DNA of 64,000 nt, taken from positions 310,001 through 374,000 of the forward strand of contig NZ_BCNV01000005.1 in assembly GCF_001570725.1 (NCBI RefSeq), in the 5' to 3' direction. Under the pieces are notes generated by a model, which was not told the DNA's origin, did not search any database, and saw only the letters and a program-made list of their open reading frames with translations. This document shows, piece by piece, positions 42,911 to 51,628 of the stretch. The stretch's first letter is position 1. Each line of letters starts with the position of its first letter. The stretch is from Paenibacillus amylolyticus (GTDB taxonomy: Bacteria > Bacillota > Bacilli > Paenibacillales > Paenibacillaceae). A program made the position numbers and the translations under genes.

Positions 42911-44119
42911 TTATTGGCCTGATCGGAGGATGGATTCCGCAAGCCGATCGGCTGCATCGGCTGTGGAGATCGCAGATTGCGTAGCTTCTGCGTATACCTT
43001 GCTTAGCGTGCCTGCAATCCCCGCCACCTTTTGGCGGATCAGGTCAGGCCCGGCGCCTTCCAGCTCGTAGGCGGTGGAGATGATTCCGCCTGCGTTGAGC
43101 ACATAATCAGGCACGTACAGGATGCCGCGCGCCTGCATGCGGCCTGCAACCAGCTGTCGTTCACTCAGCTGGTTGTTGGCCGCCCCGGCAACGATGGAGC
43201 AGCGCAGCTCCTCCACCGTTGCCGGGGTCAGTACGCCCCCTAAGGCACAGGGGGCGAACACCTTGCAATCAGCGGCGTGAATATGGGCCGGATCGGCCGA
43301 GATGGCGCCGCTGAACTGCACAAGGGCACGTTGTACACGCTCCGGTACAACGTCTGCCACAATCAGCCGTGCCCCGGCTGCATGCAGGTAACGGCACAGG
43401 GCATACCCGACCTTGCCCAGTCCCTGGACAGCAACGGGAATGCCCTGCAAAGATGCAATGCCTTGCTGGCGCAGCGAGGTCACAATGCCGATGTGTACGC
43501 CATAGGCGGTCATCTCGGCAGTGAAGTCATCCTGCGCCCCAAGCGAACCCGTGGTGTCCGTCACATGTGCGGTCTCCAGTCGGATCTGGTCCATGTCTGT
43601 CGCCGTGGTACCCAGATCAAGACCGGTCACGTACCGTCCGTTCAGCCGCTCCAGACAACGACCCAGTGCACGAAAGCGCTGCGCCCGCTTGGATTCGTCC
43701 GTATCCAGGCTTTGATCTATACGATGAGTACCCTGATCGGCTGCGACTTCCCGTTCCGTGGCAGCGGCCTTTCGCTGCTCTAGCCCTAGATCTCCAGCGA
43801 CCTGCTCACCACTAACAGATCCGCAACTACCATCATCCGGTGCCGCATCTTTCACAAAAGGCACATTCCATATGACCGCTTTCCCGCCACCATACGGCAG
43901 TCCGGAGATTGCATTTTTGTACGTCATGCCTTTGGCAAGTTTCACGGCATCCCGAACAGCCTCTTCCTCGGACGCATACGTCCAGTAGCGGCATCCGCCC
44001 AGCGCAGGTCCAAGGGCCGTGCTGTGAATGGCAATGACTGCCCTCAATCCGCTATCTGCATCATGGCAAAAAATGAGTTCCTCCATGCCTTCCCGCTCCA
44101 TCTCCTGCCATAGCTGCAT
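42911..44119 (-). CDS. Leucine-dehydrogenase-like amino acid dehydrogenase with insertion
   Basis: A 402-residue relative of leucine/valine dehydrogenase (Bcd type), which deaminates branched-chain amino acids with NAD+. Conserved: ALGPALGGCRYW, KLAKGMTYKNAISGLPYGGGKAV (catalytic lysines), NGRYVTGLDLGTT, the NAD motif VQGLGKVG, CALGG and AGAANNQL. Unusual: residues 86-146 replace about 11 residues of ordinary LeuDH with about 60 low-complexity residues (nucleotides 43682-43864), the G-N-P-S-P-x-T-A-x-G substrate loop is changed to AQDDFTAEMTAYG, and the C-terminal tail is missing. ATG 44119 has GGGGG 8 bp upstream. Confidence 0.85.
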   Translation of the reverse strand: MQLWQEMEREGMEELIFCHDADSGLRAVIAIHSTALGPALGGCRYWTYASEEEAVRDAVKLAKGMTYKNAISGLPYGGGKAVIWNVPFVKDAAPDDGSCGSVSGEQVAGDLGLEQRKAAATEREVAADQGTHRIDQSLDTDESKRAQRFRALGRCLERLNGRYVTGLDLGTTATDMDQIRLETAHVTDTTGSLGAQDDFTAEMTAYGVHIGIVTSLRQQGIASLQGIPVAVQGLGKVGYALCRYLHAAGARLIVADVVPERVQRALVQFSGAISADPAHIHAADCKVFAPCALGGVLTPATVEELRCSIVAGAANNQLSERQLVAGRMQARGILYVPDYVLNAGGIISTAYELEGAGPDLIRQKVAGIAGTLSKVYAEATQSAISTADAADRLAESILRSGQ

Positions 44120-44251
44120 GACGGTACCCCCTTTTTGTTTTGACCCATCCATCCTGGTTCTGACCCGTTATCCTGTGGCGATCGTGCTCGGCTTAATGAT
44201 GATACAGCATATTCACAGACCCCTGTTTTCGACCCTGGGACCTCCGCCGGG

Positions 44252-44280
44252 TTGATAATCGGTACAAACGGTTCTATAAT
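44252..44280 (+). promoter_or_regulatory. Sigma-A promoter for the UPF0316 gene
   Basis: TTGATA (44252-44257), 17-bp spacer, TATAAT (44275-44280). It would give a leader of about 180 nt. The remaining 44120-44466 region shows no gene. Confidence 0.65.
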
Positions 44281-44466
44281 GGCAGTTCCGGCATGCCGAA
44301 GAGCAGAAAATGCCTACGAATTGACATCCAACCGTTTAGAATGAGGGTATAACGTCCAATGATGGAGATAGAGCGAACGTACAGGAAGTATAGATGAAAC
44401 GAAATCGTCGAGTATATGCAGCAAAGGGCCGATTCCGTTGTGAGGGCCAGGAAAGAGGGATTACGA

Positions 44467-44982
44467 TTGTTTAAAATATTGGTATTTATCTTTTTGATCC
44501 AGATTGTGTACGTATCGGCTTATACACTCCGGATGATTCTGACACTCAAAGGACAGAAATATATCGCCGCACTGATCAGCATGGGTGAGATTGTGATCTA
44601 TGTGCTTGGTCTTAATCTGGTGCTCAAGTATCTGACTCAGCCTTCTGCCTTAATCGTGTACGCGGTGGGTTACGGACTTGGTGTGTTGCTCGGAGCCTGG
44701 ATCGAAGAAAAGATTGCTCTCGGTTACGTTACCGTTAAGGTAATCTGTAACCAAATGGGTGGCAACGTCGCGAATGCCCTGCGGGATAAAGGGTACGGCG
44801 TCACCGCATGGGTGGGCAGTGGACGTGATGGGGATCGGCTCGTCATGGAGATTCTGGCAAAACGTAAAAACCAGAAATTGCTCTATCAGACGATTCTCGA
44901 TCTGGACCCCAAAGCATTTGTCATTACCGTAGAGCCCAAACAGTTCCATGGCGGCTTCTGGACACGTTCCATCAAAAAGTAA
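44467..44982 (+). CDS. UPF0316 membrane protein (YebE-like, DUF2179)
   Basis: A 171-residue protein. Three membrane helices lie in the first 90 residues (ILVFIFLIQIVYVSAYTLRMILTLKG..., ...), and a C-terminal DUF2179 domain (VKVICNQMGGNVANALRDKGYGVTAWVGSGRDGDRLVMEILAKRK). The family is widespread in Firmicutes, with unknown function; DUF2179 resembles small ligand-binding domains. I choose TTG 44467 because AGAGGG lies 8 bp before it and the family N-terminus starts there; an in-frame ATG at 44416 has no ribosome site. Confidence 0.82.
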   Translation: MFKILVFIFLIQIVYVSAYTLRMILTLKGQKYIAALISMGEIVIYVLGLNLVLKYLTQPSALIVYAVGYGLGVLLGAWIEEKIALGYVTVKVICNQMGGNVANALRDKGYGVTAWVGSGRDGDRLVMEILAKRKNQKLLYQTILDLDPKAFVITVEPKQFHGGFWTRSIKK

Positions 44983-44987
44983 AATCG

Positions 44988-45021
44988 AGCAGGTCTGCAG
45001 CAGATGCAGTCCTGCTTTTTT
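44988..45021 (+). terminator. Terminator after the UPF0316 gene
   Basis: GCAGG-t-CTGC / loop / GCAG-t-CCTGC then TTTTTT. Confidence 0.88.
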
Positions 45022-45167
45022 GGTTTCATCCCATCTGACATTTTCTTGTTGCCGTGATATATCCCTGAAGCCTCACTCCCAAAGTTAACTCCGTACGATT
45101 CAAGGTTGCTTACAGTACAAACCCTTGCCATACCAGCCTTTCCTAACCACATGTGAGATAGGGATTA

Positions 45168-45196
45168 TTGTTGTAATCGCTTTCAACATTTACATT
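45168..45196 (+). promoter_or_regulatory. Pectate lyase promoter with cre site
   Basis: TTGTTG (45168-45173), 17-bp spacer, TACATT (45191-45196). The segment 45172-45185, TGTAATCGCTTTCA, fits every fixed position of the cre consensus TGNAANCGNWNNCA and covers the end of the -35 and the spacer. CcpA repression by good carbon sources is therefore likely. Confidence 0.7.
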
Positions 45197-45272
45197 GAGG
45201 ACATGTCCTTCGTAACCTGGCATGGCAGCGATGGACGAATGTAATCATCATATTTCGGGAGGAATGAATTCT

Positions 45273-46700
45273 ATGAAAACTACATTTCGAAGCTGGTGCA
45301 GCGCAGCCTTGGCTCTAACATTGGGGCTAACATTATTGTCCGGACCGGCAAGTGTGCAGGCAGCGGGCAACACAGACTACAATCTCACAGGCTTCTCCCA
45401 AGGTAACGCGGGCGGTGGGATCGTCAGCGAATCGAACACAGCCACGTATAAGAAAGTGTATAATGCGACTGATCTGGCACTGGCTCTGAAAAAGAACTCC
45501 GGCGTCAAAGTTGTTGAGATCATGAACGATCTGAATCTGGGATGGAATGAAATTCCGAGCGCAGCGCAGACTTCTCCTTTTGCCAAGCATAATGATGCGC
45601 TGACGCATCCCGTATTGAAGCAGACCGGTGTCAGCAAGCTCACGATTGACGGTTTCAATGGACTCACGATTTTCTCCGCCAATGGCTCCAAAATCAAACA
45701 CGCTGCGATCAGCGTGAAACGAAGCTCGAATGTCATCATCCGCAACCTGGAATTTGATGAGTTATGGGAGTGGGATGAATCCACCAAAGGGGATTACGAC
45801 AAGAACGATTGGGATTACATCACCCTGGAGGAGAATAGCAACGTATGGATTGATCACTGCACATTTAATAAAGCCTATGACGGACTCGTCGATTCGAAAA
45901 AAGGAACCAGCGGCGTGACCATCTCCTGGTCCCTCTTCAAAGGGGATGACGGCAGCTCGAACAGCTGGGTTACCCAGCAGATTAACGAATTGGAAGCAAA
46001 TAAGGCTTCCTATCCCATGTATAACTACCTGCGCAGCAGTGCTGTAGGTCTCAGCAAAGCCGATATTATCGCGATCTCTGGACCGCAAAAGAAAGGACAT
46101 CTGGTTGGTTCGACCAGCTTGGAGTCGGCTAATGCCAACCTGTCCATGACGCTGCACCATAACTTGTACAAAGATATTCAGGACCGGATGCCACGCCTTC
46201 GTGGAGGCAACGCACATGCGTATAACATCGTGATGGATGCAACAGGAGCACGTGCCGCTAAAGCTAAAATTACAACGGCGATGGCAACAGCGATTGCGTC
46301 CAAAGGTTATAAGTTCGATATCATTGGCAACGGAGCGATTTCTACGGAAAGCGGGGCCGTCTTGGTTGAGAAATCAGTCATTAAGGACGTGCTGTACCCT
46401 GTTCGCAACAATCAGACCGATCCAGCAGATCCAACGTATACCGGCAAAATCAGAGTGAGCGATACCATGTATTCTTTGGATGGCAGCTCATTCCGTGGAA
46501 GCAGTGATACATCTGGCAGCCCGTTGGCGCCAATCCCGGCCGTGGTAAAATCGTTTTCCTGGAACGGCTTCTCGACACTTCCTTACAGCTATACCACAGA
46601 TGATCCATCCACGCTGAATGCACGCCTCACGGCTTCCAATGGCGCCGGCTCAGGTAAACTGACCTGGTCCAAGGACAATTGGTTGAAGACAAGTTATTAG
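45273..46700 (+). CDS. pel: Secreted pectate lyase, family PL1
   Basis: A 475-residue secreted enzyme that cleaves polygalacturonate by beta-elimination with Ca2+. The signal peptide is about residues 1-31 (SAALALTLGLTLLSGPASVQA). The parallel beta-helix carries the PL1 signatures NVWIDHCTF (about 190) and DRMPRLRGGNAHAYNIV with the catalytic arginine (about 310). Start ATG 45273 lies 10 bp after GGGAGG; the frame extends upstream to 45222 without support. It is regulated through the cre-overlapped promoter and is part of a plant-wall lifestyle with the GH43 and mannan genes. Confidence 0.93.
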   Translation: MKTTFRSWCSAALALTLGLTLLSGPASVQAAGNTDYNLTGFSQGNAGGGIVSESNTATYKKVYNATDLALALKKNSGVKVVEIMNDLNLGWNEIPSAAQTSPFAKHNDALTHPVLKQTGVSKLTIDGFNGLTIFSANGSKIKHAAISVKRSSNVIIRNLEFDELWEWDESTKGDYDKNDWDYITLEENSNVWIDHCTFNKAYDGLVDSKKGTSGVTISWSLFKGDDGSSNSWVTQQINELEANKASYPMYNYLRSSAVGLSKADIIAISGPQKKGHLVGSTSLESANANLSMTLHHNLYKDIQDRMPRLRGGNAHAYNIVMDATGARAAKAKITTAMATAIASKGYKFDIIGNGAISTESGAVLVEKSVIKDVLYPVRNNQTDPADPTYTGKIRVSDTMYSLDGSSFRGSSDTSGSPLAPIPAVVKSFSWNGFSTLPYSYTTDDPSTLNARLTASNGAGSGKLTWSKDNWLKTSY

Positions 46701-46780
46701 ACGATGATGTGATTTAAGTCTGAACAAATCGAGTAGACATCAGAGTAAACTGTTGCTTTTTCATTCTTCAAACAAGGAAA

Positions 46781-46821
46781 AGAGTGCTCCTGCAGCTACG
46801 ATAGCCGGGGGTGCTCTTTTT
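46781..46821 (+). terminator. Terminator after pel
   Basis: AGAGTGCTCC and GGGGTGCTCT pair over 10 bp counting G-U pairs, followed by TTTTTAT. Confidence 0.75.
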
Positions 46822-46999
46822 ATATAATTTAGCTCCATAAAAAGTCTGGCGGGCCGCTTGAAAAGTGACTCCTTGTTAGGGTGGAACATCTCCAGCTACA
46901 GCATGTGTTGGTCTTCCGGGTAAACGTTGTAAATTGATATTTATCTTCATTACCTTTGTGAGTAATTTATGACAAATTAACCATTTATACAGGTAATCC

Positions 47000-47028
47000 T
47001 TGTAATTTTACTTACCGGTAAATATAAT
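47000..47028 (+). promoter_or_regulatory. Promoter with palindrome in the spacer
   Basis: TTGTAA (47000-47005), 17-bp spacer, TATAAT (47023-47028). The spacer contains the perfect palindrome TTACCGGTAA (47012-47021), a possible operator. The 46822-46999 stretch before it shows nothing else. Confidence 0.6.
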
Positions 47029-47062
47029 TACTAGAATTGACCAATAAGGATGGTGAAGCAGC

Positions 47063-47740
47063 TTGGATGTATGGATATACTCCGCACTTACTCTTGTTTA
47101 TTTGATACTTGTTGTTCGGATGGCCGTCGATTTGACCCAAAGGAAGCAATGGCTCGCGTATTCCAGTTTTCAGCTATTGGTAGCGTTCAGTTTGGCATAT
47201 GACAATGGAATTATTGCTCTAGGTAAGTTGATAGGGGAAGGGGAATTGTTAATCGTTCTTAGTAACCTTCGATTTTGGTTACATGCCTTTGCTACTCCTA
47301 CGCTTGTTCTTGTTAGCTATCATATTTTGCGTAGTTCAGGTGCCAAGTTTGCAAATAGAAGGATAACGAGTGTGGCAGCATGGCTGATCACATTAGGTCT
47401 GGTTATCTACCAGATTGTAGGCTTTACTTTATCCGAGGTTAAAAATCTTAAGGTTATAGAAGAGTATGGAGTATTGCGATATATGGCAGAAGGTCATGGA
47501 GGTCCTCCGATGATGGTGATCATCGTTGGGATTGTACTGTTACTTGTTAGCCTGATCGTTCTTTTCAAACATAAATGGGTATGGCTGTTTGTTGGAACTG
47601 CATTGTTGTTTGTAGGGCAGTTAATCTCCCTGCCAGTGGAAACCGGAACATTAACCAATGTGTATGAGCTGATCCTCATTCTCTCAATTTGGAGAACGAC
47701 TACATTTTTGAGGGATTCAACAGATCGTCGCCGTCCTTAA
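47063..47740 (+). CDS. Seven-helix membrane protein of unknown function
   Basis: A 225-residue protein with about seven hydrophobic segments (near 5-23, 36-55, 70-90, 105-125, 150-168, 172-190 and 197-212). Short loops carry few conserved-looking charged residues, except V-S-Y-H-I-L-R and a loop with EGHGGPP. I do not recognise the family. The start is TTG 47063 behind an AAGGATGGTG site; no in-frame ATG is near. It has its own promoter with an operator-like palindrome and a hairpin at the end, so it is a single-gene unit. Confidence 0.65.
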   Translation: MDVWIYSALTLVYLILVVRMAVDLTQRKQWLAYSSFQLLVAFSLAYDNGIIALGKLIGEGELLIVLSNLRFWLHAFATPTLVLVSYHILRSSGAKFANRRITSVAAWLITLGLVIYQIVGFTLSEVKNLKVIEEYGVLRYMAEGHGGPPMMVIIVGIVLLLVSLIVLFKHKWVWLFVGTALLFVGQLISLPVETGTLTNVYELILILSIWRTTTFLRDSTDRRRP

Positions 47741-47759
47741 GCCCCAATGCATCAGAAAA

Positions 47760-47786
47760 GACTGGCCAGTAAGATAGAGGCCAGTC
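47760..47786. terminator. Hairpin between the membrane protein and LacI-type genes
   Basis: GACTGGCC (47760-47767) against GGCCAGTC (47779-47786), between convergent genes; the T tract is weak. Confidence 0.6.
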
Positions 47787-47815
47787 ATCTGTGTTTGTTT
47801 ATTTAATTGTATAAT

Positions 47816-48847
47816 TCAGACATCTAAAGGATCTGATGAGGCAGACGCAGCACTCACCGATTCACGATAGATAATGTTGCCTTTCACATGTACACGGCCA
47901 AAACTGCGGTTCGGGTTGTCGATCTTTTTGAGCATGGACTGAACTGCCGTACGCGCCATCTGTTCCACATCCACTTCGACGGTTGTCAGCTTGGGATCGG
48001 AGAGCGTGGCATAGATATCATTATCAAAACCAACAACAGAGCATTGACCAGGCACCTGAATATCCATGGAAGTCAGTTTCTGAACGAGCAGATGAGCGAC
48101 CTGATCACAGTTGCATACAAAGGCCGTGGGCAGCTGATCGGGCAGATCAATCTCAATAAATGTACCTCGGTCATCCCGATCATTCAGAACCAGTTCCGGA
48201 TTCATCGGCAACCGATGTTCCAGCAAGGATTTATAATACCCGAGGAATCGGTCCTGGATACTGCTCGTGGAATACAGGTTCCCTACATAAGCAATGTTAC
48301 GGTGGCCCTGCTGAACCAGATAGTTCGTTAGCTCATAGGCAGCGTAGAAGTTATCGGTAACGACGGAATCAATGTCCGAATGTTCATCGTAGAAGTCGAG
48401 AAACATTTTGGGAACCTCCATCGATCGTACCAGTTCAATATACTCTTTGCTGATCTGTCCGAGCACGATGAAACCATCAACCTTGTTGTCGCTGTACAGC
48501 TTGGGCAGTGTTAATTCTTCCTCATCCTCCACATTCAGAATATGCAGAATGCCGTAGTAGCCCTGTTCCTCCAGATGCTTGGTTATGCGCTGGAACACGC
48601 GTACATAGAACGACTGCGTAGGTCCGGTAAAACGCTCCGGGATAATTACGCCAATATTATGGGTTAAGCCTTCCTTCATCGAACGGGCAGCGGCATTATA
48701 CCGATAGCCCATTTCAACAGCAAGCACTTTAATTTTTTCCTTTAATTCGCCACTCACGCCATCTTTATCATTCAATGCTTTCGAGACGGTCACACTGCTG
48801 ACCCCGAGCCTGTCGGCGATATCCCGCATGGTGATATTGTTCTTCAG
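47816..48847 (-). CDS. LacI-family transcriptional regulator of the mannan cluster
   Basis: A 343-residue repressor-type regulator. The helix-turn-helix is MRDIADRLGVSSVTVSKALNDKDGVS (about residues 7-32), followed by the hinge and a periplasmic-binding-protein-like effector domain (60-335). Initiation is unusual: AAGGAGG is followed 8 bp later by CTG (48847), which would give MKNNITMRDIA, the normal family N-terminus. The first in-frame ATG downstream is 26 bp from that site, and ATA at 48850 is the only alternative. It lies downstream of the epimerase and phosphorylase genes and probably binds the operators at 51448-51600. Confidence 0.88.
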   Translation of the reverse strand: MKNNITMRDIADRLGVSSVTVSKALNDKDGVSGELKEKIKVLAVEMGYRYNAAARSMKEGLTHNIGVIIPERFTGPTQSFYVRVFQRITKHLEEQGYYGILHILNVEDEEELTLPKLYSDNKVDGFIVLGQISKEYIELVRSMEVPKMFLDFYDEHSDIDSVVTDNFYAAYELTNYLVQQGHRNIAYVGNLYSTSSIQDRFLGYYKSLLEHRLPMNPELVLNDRDDRGTFIEIDLPDQLPTAFVCNCDQVAHLLVQKLTSMDIQVPGQCSVVGFDNDIYATLSDPKLTTVEVDVEQMARTAVQSMLKKIDNPNRSFGRVHVKGNIIYRESVSAASASSDPLDV

Positions 48848-49032
48848 TATGGTCGCCTCCTTCAAGCCGGTATAGGCACAATGTGCTGTCACTATGATGA
48901 ACACTTTCTTCCAACATAATAACAATCCATATCAGTATACATCGTTACCCACTTGGAATAAAGCAATTCTGGCTGTTGTTCGGCTAATTTTCAGCACATT
49001 GCAGGTTTCCCTGAGAGGACACTCTACCGATG

Positions 49033-50217
49033 TTATGTCAATTGTTTCTGTAAAAGCTTCTCATTCTGTTCAATCAGCTGACCCCGTTGGCTGGCACAGT
49101 CCAGGGAACGGTACGGATCAGCAGGTGTATTAAACGTATAATCGACCAGTTTCTCCAGAGTCGTTGTTGCTACATGACAGCGGGTATCACTGGATGCGTA
49201 ATAGATAAAGACTTCTTCCTTCTCATTGACCGCAGCACCGTTGCAGAAAATAACATTGGACACATCGCCTACACGCTCGTCGTCATAAGGGGCAATGAAG
49301 TGGCCGCCCGGCTTGGCAATCACACGCGTTGGATCATTCAGATCCGTAGCGAAAGTGTACAATACATAACGCAGGCCTGCTGCGGTGTTCCGAACCCCGT
49401 GAGCAATGTGAATCCAGCCACGATCCGTCTTGAGCGGAGCAGGACCTTGGCCATTTTTGACCTCATATACCGTATGATATTGCCGTTCATCAATAACCGT
49501 CTCTTCATGAATGACCGGGTTCAAGATATCCTCACACAGTCCGAAGGCTATTCCGCCGCCACTGCCTGTCGAGATGAATCCGTCCTGTGGACGGGTGTAG
49601 AAGGCATACTTTCCATCCACGAATTCCGGGTGCAATACGACATTGCGCTGTTGAGGGGAATTCGTTGTGATGTTGGGCAACCGTTCCCAGCTTATGAGAT
49701 CGCGTGTACGAACCAGTCCTGCCTGTGCCACTGCGCTGGATGTATCAAATGCAGGAGCCTCTGGGTCTTTGCGTTCCGAGCAATAGATGCCATAGATCCA
49801 GCCATCTTCATGTTGAACGAGACGCATATCATACTGATTGGTTTCATCCGCATCGATATCATCCCAGACCAATGGTTTACCCGTGAAACGGAACCCATCA
49901 ATTCCATTGTCGCTCTCGGCGAGCGCAAAGATTGATTTACGATCCAATCCTTCCGTACGGATGACCATGATGTATTTGCCATTGAAATAGATGGCTCCTG
50001 GATTCAGTGTGGCGTTAATGCCCAGGCGTTCCATGAAATGCGGGTTCGTCGTCTCATCCAGATCGAATCTCCAATGCAGCGGTACATGATGGCGAGTGAT
50101 AACCGGATATTGGTACCGATCATATATGCCGTTGTAGGAGGAAGAATTGATCTCATTAGGGCGAGTAAGCAGTTGCTCCTGTTTCTCCAATAACTCCTTG
50201 TATTTCGGGTGTATCAT
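49033..50217 (-). CDS. GH130 4-O-beta-mannosyl-glucose phosphorylase-like enzyme
   Basis: A 394-residue cytoplasmic five-bladed propeller of family GH130. The catalytic-acid region is N-Q-Y-D-M-R-L-V (Y-D-x-R), with phosphate-binding histidine and arginine segments later ([23 protein letters not shown]). Its length and N-terminus resemble GH130 subfamily 1, which splits mannosyl-beta-1,4-glucose into mannose 1-phosphate and glucose. The start overlaps the epimerase stop (ATGA, 50217-50214). With the epimerase this makes the known two-step mannobiose route. Confidence 0.88.
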   Translation of the reverse strand: MIHPKYKELLEKQEQLLTRPNEINSSSYNGIYDRYQYPVITRHHVPLHWRFDLDETTNPHFMERLGINATLNPGAIYFNGKYIMVIRTEGLDRKSIFALAESDNGIDGFRFTGKPLVWDDIDADETNQYDMRLVQHEDGWIYGIYCSERKDPEAPAFDTSSAVAQAGLVRTRDLISWERLPNITTNSPQQRNVVLHPEFVDGKYAFYTRPQDGFISTGSGGGIAFGLCEDILNPVIHEETVIDERQYHTVYEVKNGQGPAPLKTDRGWIHIAHGVRNTAAGLRYVLYTFATDLNDPTRVIAKPGGHFIAPYDDERVGDVSNVIFCNGAAVNEKEEVFIYYASSDTRCHVATTTLEKLVDYTFNTPADPYRSLDCASQRGQLIEQNEKLLQKQLT

Positions 50218-51404
50218 TCTGATCCCATCCTCTCGATTAGTTCAATACAAAATCTGCTATTGTGATACGGGCATTTCCACGGTCCGGCAATTTCGCTCTG
50301 GTCCGGTGTTCCGTTCCCATCAACCGACCAGTACCATTCCCCACCAGCGCGCTGATCAATGATGTTTTCTTTGGTATAGGTCCACAAGCGTTCCACTCTC
50401 TCCAGAAACAAAGGATCACCTGTACGCTGATACGCGTTATAGAACCCGACCATCGCCTCGGCCTGAACCCACCAAATTCGCTTCTCATCGATATGTTCAC
50501 CTTCTTGTTCATTGAACAGGGAACCATCCGCATTCACGGCTACATTGGAGATGTTATAGGCAATATCCGTAACCATCGCTGCATATTCCGGATGTTGTTC
50601 CAGCCCCAGCACTTTCAGTGCTTCGTCGATCAGCCAGCTGGCTTCAATGTCATGTCCGAACGAGCGCAGGTCAATGATGGATTCCCACTGTTTGTTGAAA
50701 AATACCCCGAGAAACTTGGTGTCTTGGTCATACACCCGTTCATACAGAATTCCGAGCAGGCGTTCCAGCGCCGCCTTCACTTGTTGATCCGGCCACACGC
50801 GATAGAGCGTGGTGTAGGCCTCCAACACATGGATATGCGTATTCATTGTGTAATCCGCAATCACCCCGTTTTCGCTCAGCATTTCATTGGGCTGTTCCTT
50901 CCATGTACGATCAAATTGTTCCTTGTAAGCAGGTAATTCGGCATTAAGGCCTTTATCCTCGATTAGAGCAAAAAGCGTTTTCGCAAGTTCCAATGCAGAA
51001 GCATCCCCGGTAGCTCGATAGTACTCACTGAGTGAATACACACCGAATGATTGCGTATAGACATGTTTGCTCGTGTCGAGCGCTTCCCCTTTGTAATCTA
51101 CCATCCAGTACATACCGCCATATTCGGTATCCATCACATGATCAGCGAGAAAACGATAGGCGTGCTCCGCGTGATCGCGCCATCTTTCGTTTCCGGTAAC
51201 CCGATAGGCTGCTGCAAAAGACCATAATTGCCGTGCCGTGGCGATCCCGCCCTTAGGGGCCTGTGGATTCACCTGAAGATCATTGCCAACCCAGCCGTAG
51301 AATCCACCGTGGGTTGTATCTGTAAGGTTGGACCAGAAGGGTAAAATCTGCTTCTCCCAATGCGTCTTAATCTCAGATTGAAGTTCGGTTGTTTTTGTAT
51401 TCAT
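50214..51404 (-). CDS. Cellobiose 2-epimerase-like (AGE family)
   Basis: A 396-residue (alpha/alpha)6 barrel of the N-acylglucosamine/cellobiose 2-epimerase family. It converts the reducing-end sugar of beta-1,4-disaccharides; with a mannan phosphorylase its expected job is mannobiose to mannosylglucose. Recognisable: HGGFYGWVG at the start, [12 protein letters not shown], the histidine-bearing [12 protein letters not shown], and the closing K-C-P-Y-H-N-S-R with catalytic histidine. AAGGAG lies 10 bp before the ATG. It is the first gene of the minus-strand transcript, under its own promoter and operator. Confidence 0.9.
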   Translation of the reverse strand: MNTKTTELQSEIKTHWEKQILPFWSNLTDTTHGGFYGWVGNDLQVNPQAPKGGIATARQLWSFAAAYRVTGNERWRDHAEHAYRFLADHVMDTEYGGMYWMVDYKGEALDTSKHVYTQSFGVYSLSEYYRATGDASALELAKTLFALIEDKGLNAELPAYKEQFDRTWKEQPNEMLSENGVIADYTMNTHIHVLEAYTTLYRVWPDQQVKAALERLLGILYERVYDQDTKFLGVFFNKQWESIIDLRSFGHDIEASWLIDEALKVLGLEQHPEYAAMVTDIAYNISNVAVNADGSLFNEQEGEHIDEKRIWWVQAEAMVGFYNAYQRTGDPLFLERVERLWTYTKENIIDQRAGGEWYWSVDGNGTPDQSEIAGPWKCPYHNSRFCIELIERMGSE

Positions 51405-51447
51405 AAGTGAGCACTCCTTCAGAATGTTACATCAATCTCATTTCATT

Positions 51448-51463
51448 AAGTTAACGGTAACTT
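51448..51463. promoter_or_regulatory. Operator O1 of the mannan cluster
   Basis: AAGTTAACGGTAACTT, a near-perfect 16-bp palindrome centred on CG as in LacI-family operators. It lies just after the expected start of the minus-strand (epimerase) transcript. Confidence 0.7.
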
Positions 51464-51472
51464 TATTAAACA

Positions 51473-51501
51473 ATATTAGTGCTCTGAAAAACAGATGTCA
51501 A
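51473..51501 (-). promoter_or_regulatory. Promoter of the epimerase-phosphorylase operon
   Basis: Minus strand TTGACA (51501-51496), 17-bp spacer, TAATAT (51478-51473); start expected near 51466, directly before operator O1. Confidence 0.75.
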
Positions 51502-51545
51502 CGAAATGCATCGCAATTTTTCTTGTTAAGTTATAAATAATTTAA

Positions 51546-51600
51546 TTGACAGGTAAGCGTTACCATAATAGAATTCATTTTGTAACCTTAACGATAACTT
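51546..51600 (+). promoter_or_regulatory. Promoter and operators of the sugar-importer operon
   Basis: TTGACA (51546-51551), 17-bp spacer, TAGAAT (51569-51574). The spacer contains GGTAAGCGTTACC (51552-51564), a perfect 13-bp palindrome. Just after the expected start (near 51581) lies ACCTTAACGATAACTT (51585-51600), which shares TTAACGRTAACTT with O1. Confidence 0.75.
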
Positions 51601-51628
51601 AATTAACTTAAGAGAGGGGTCGAAACAA

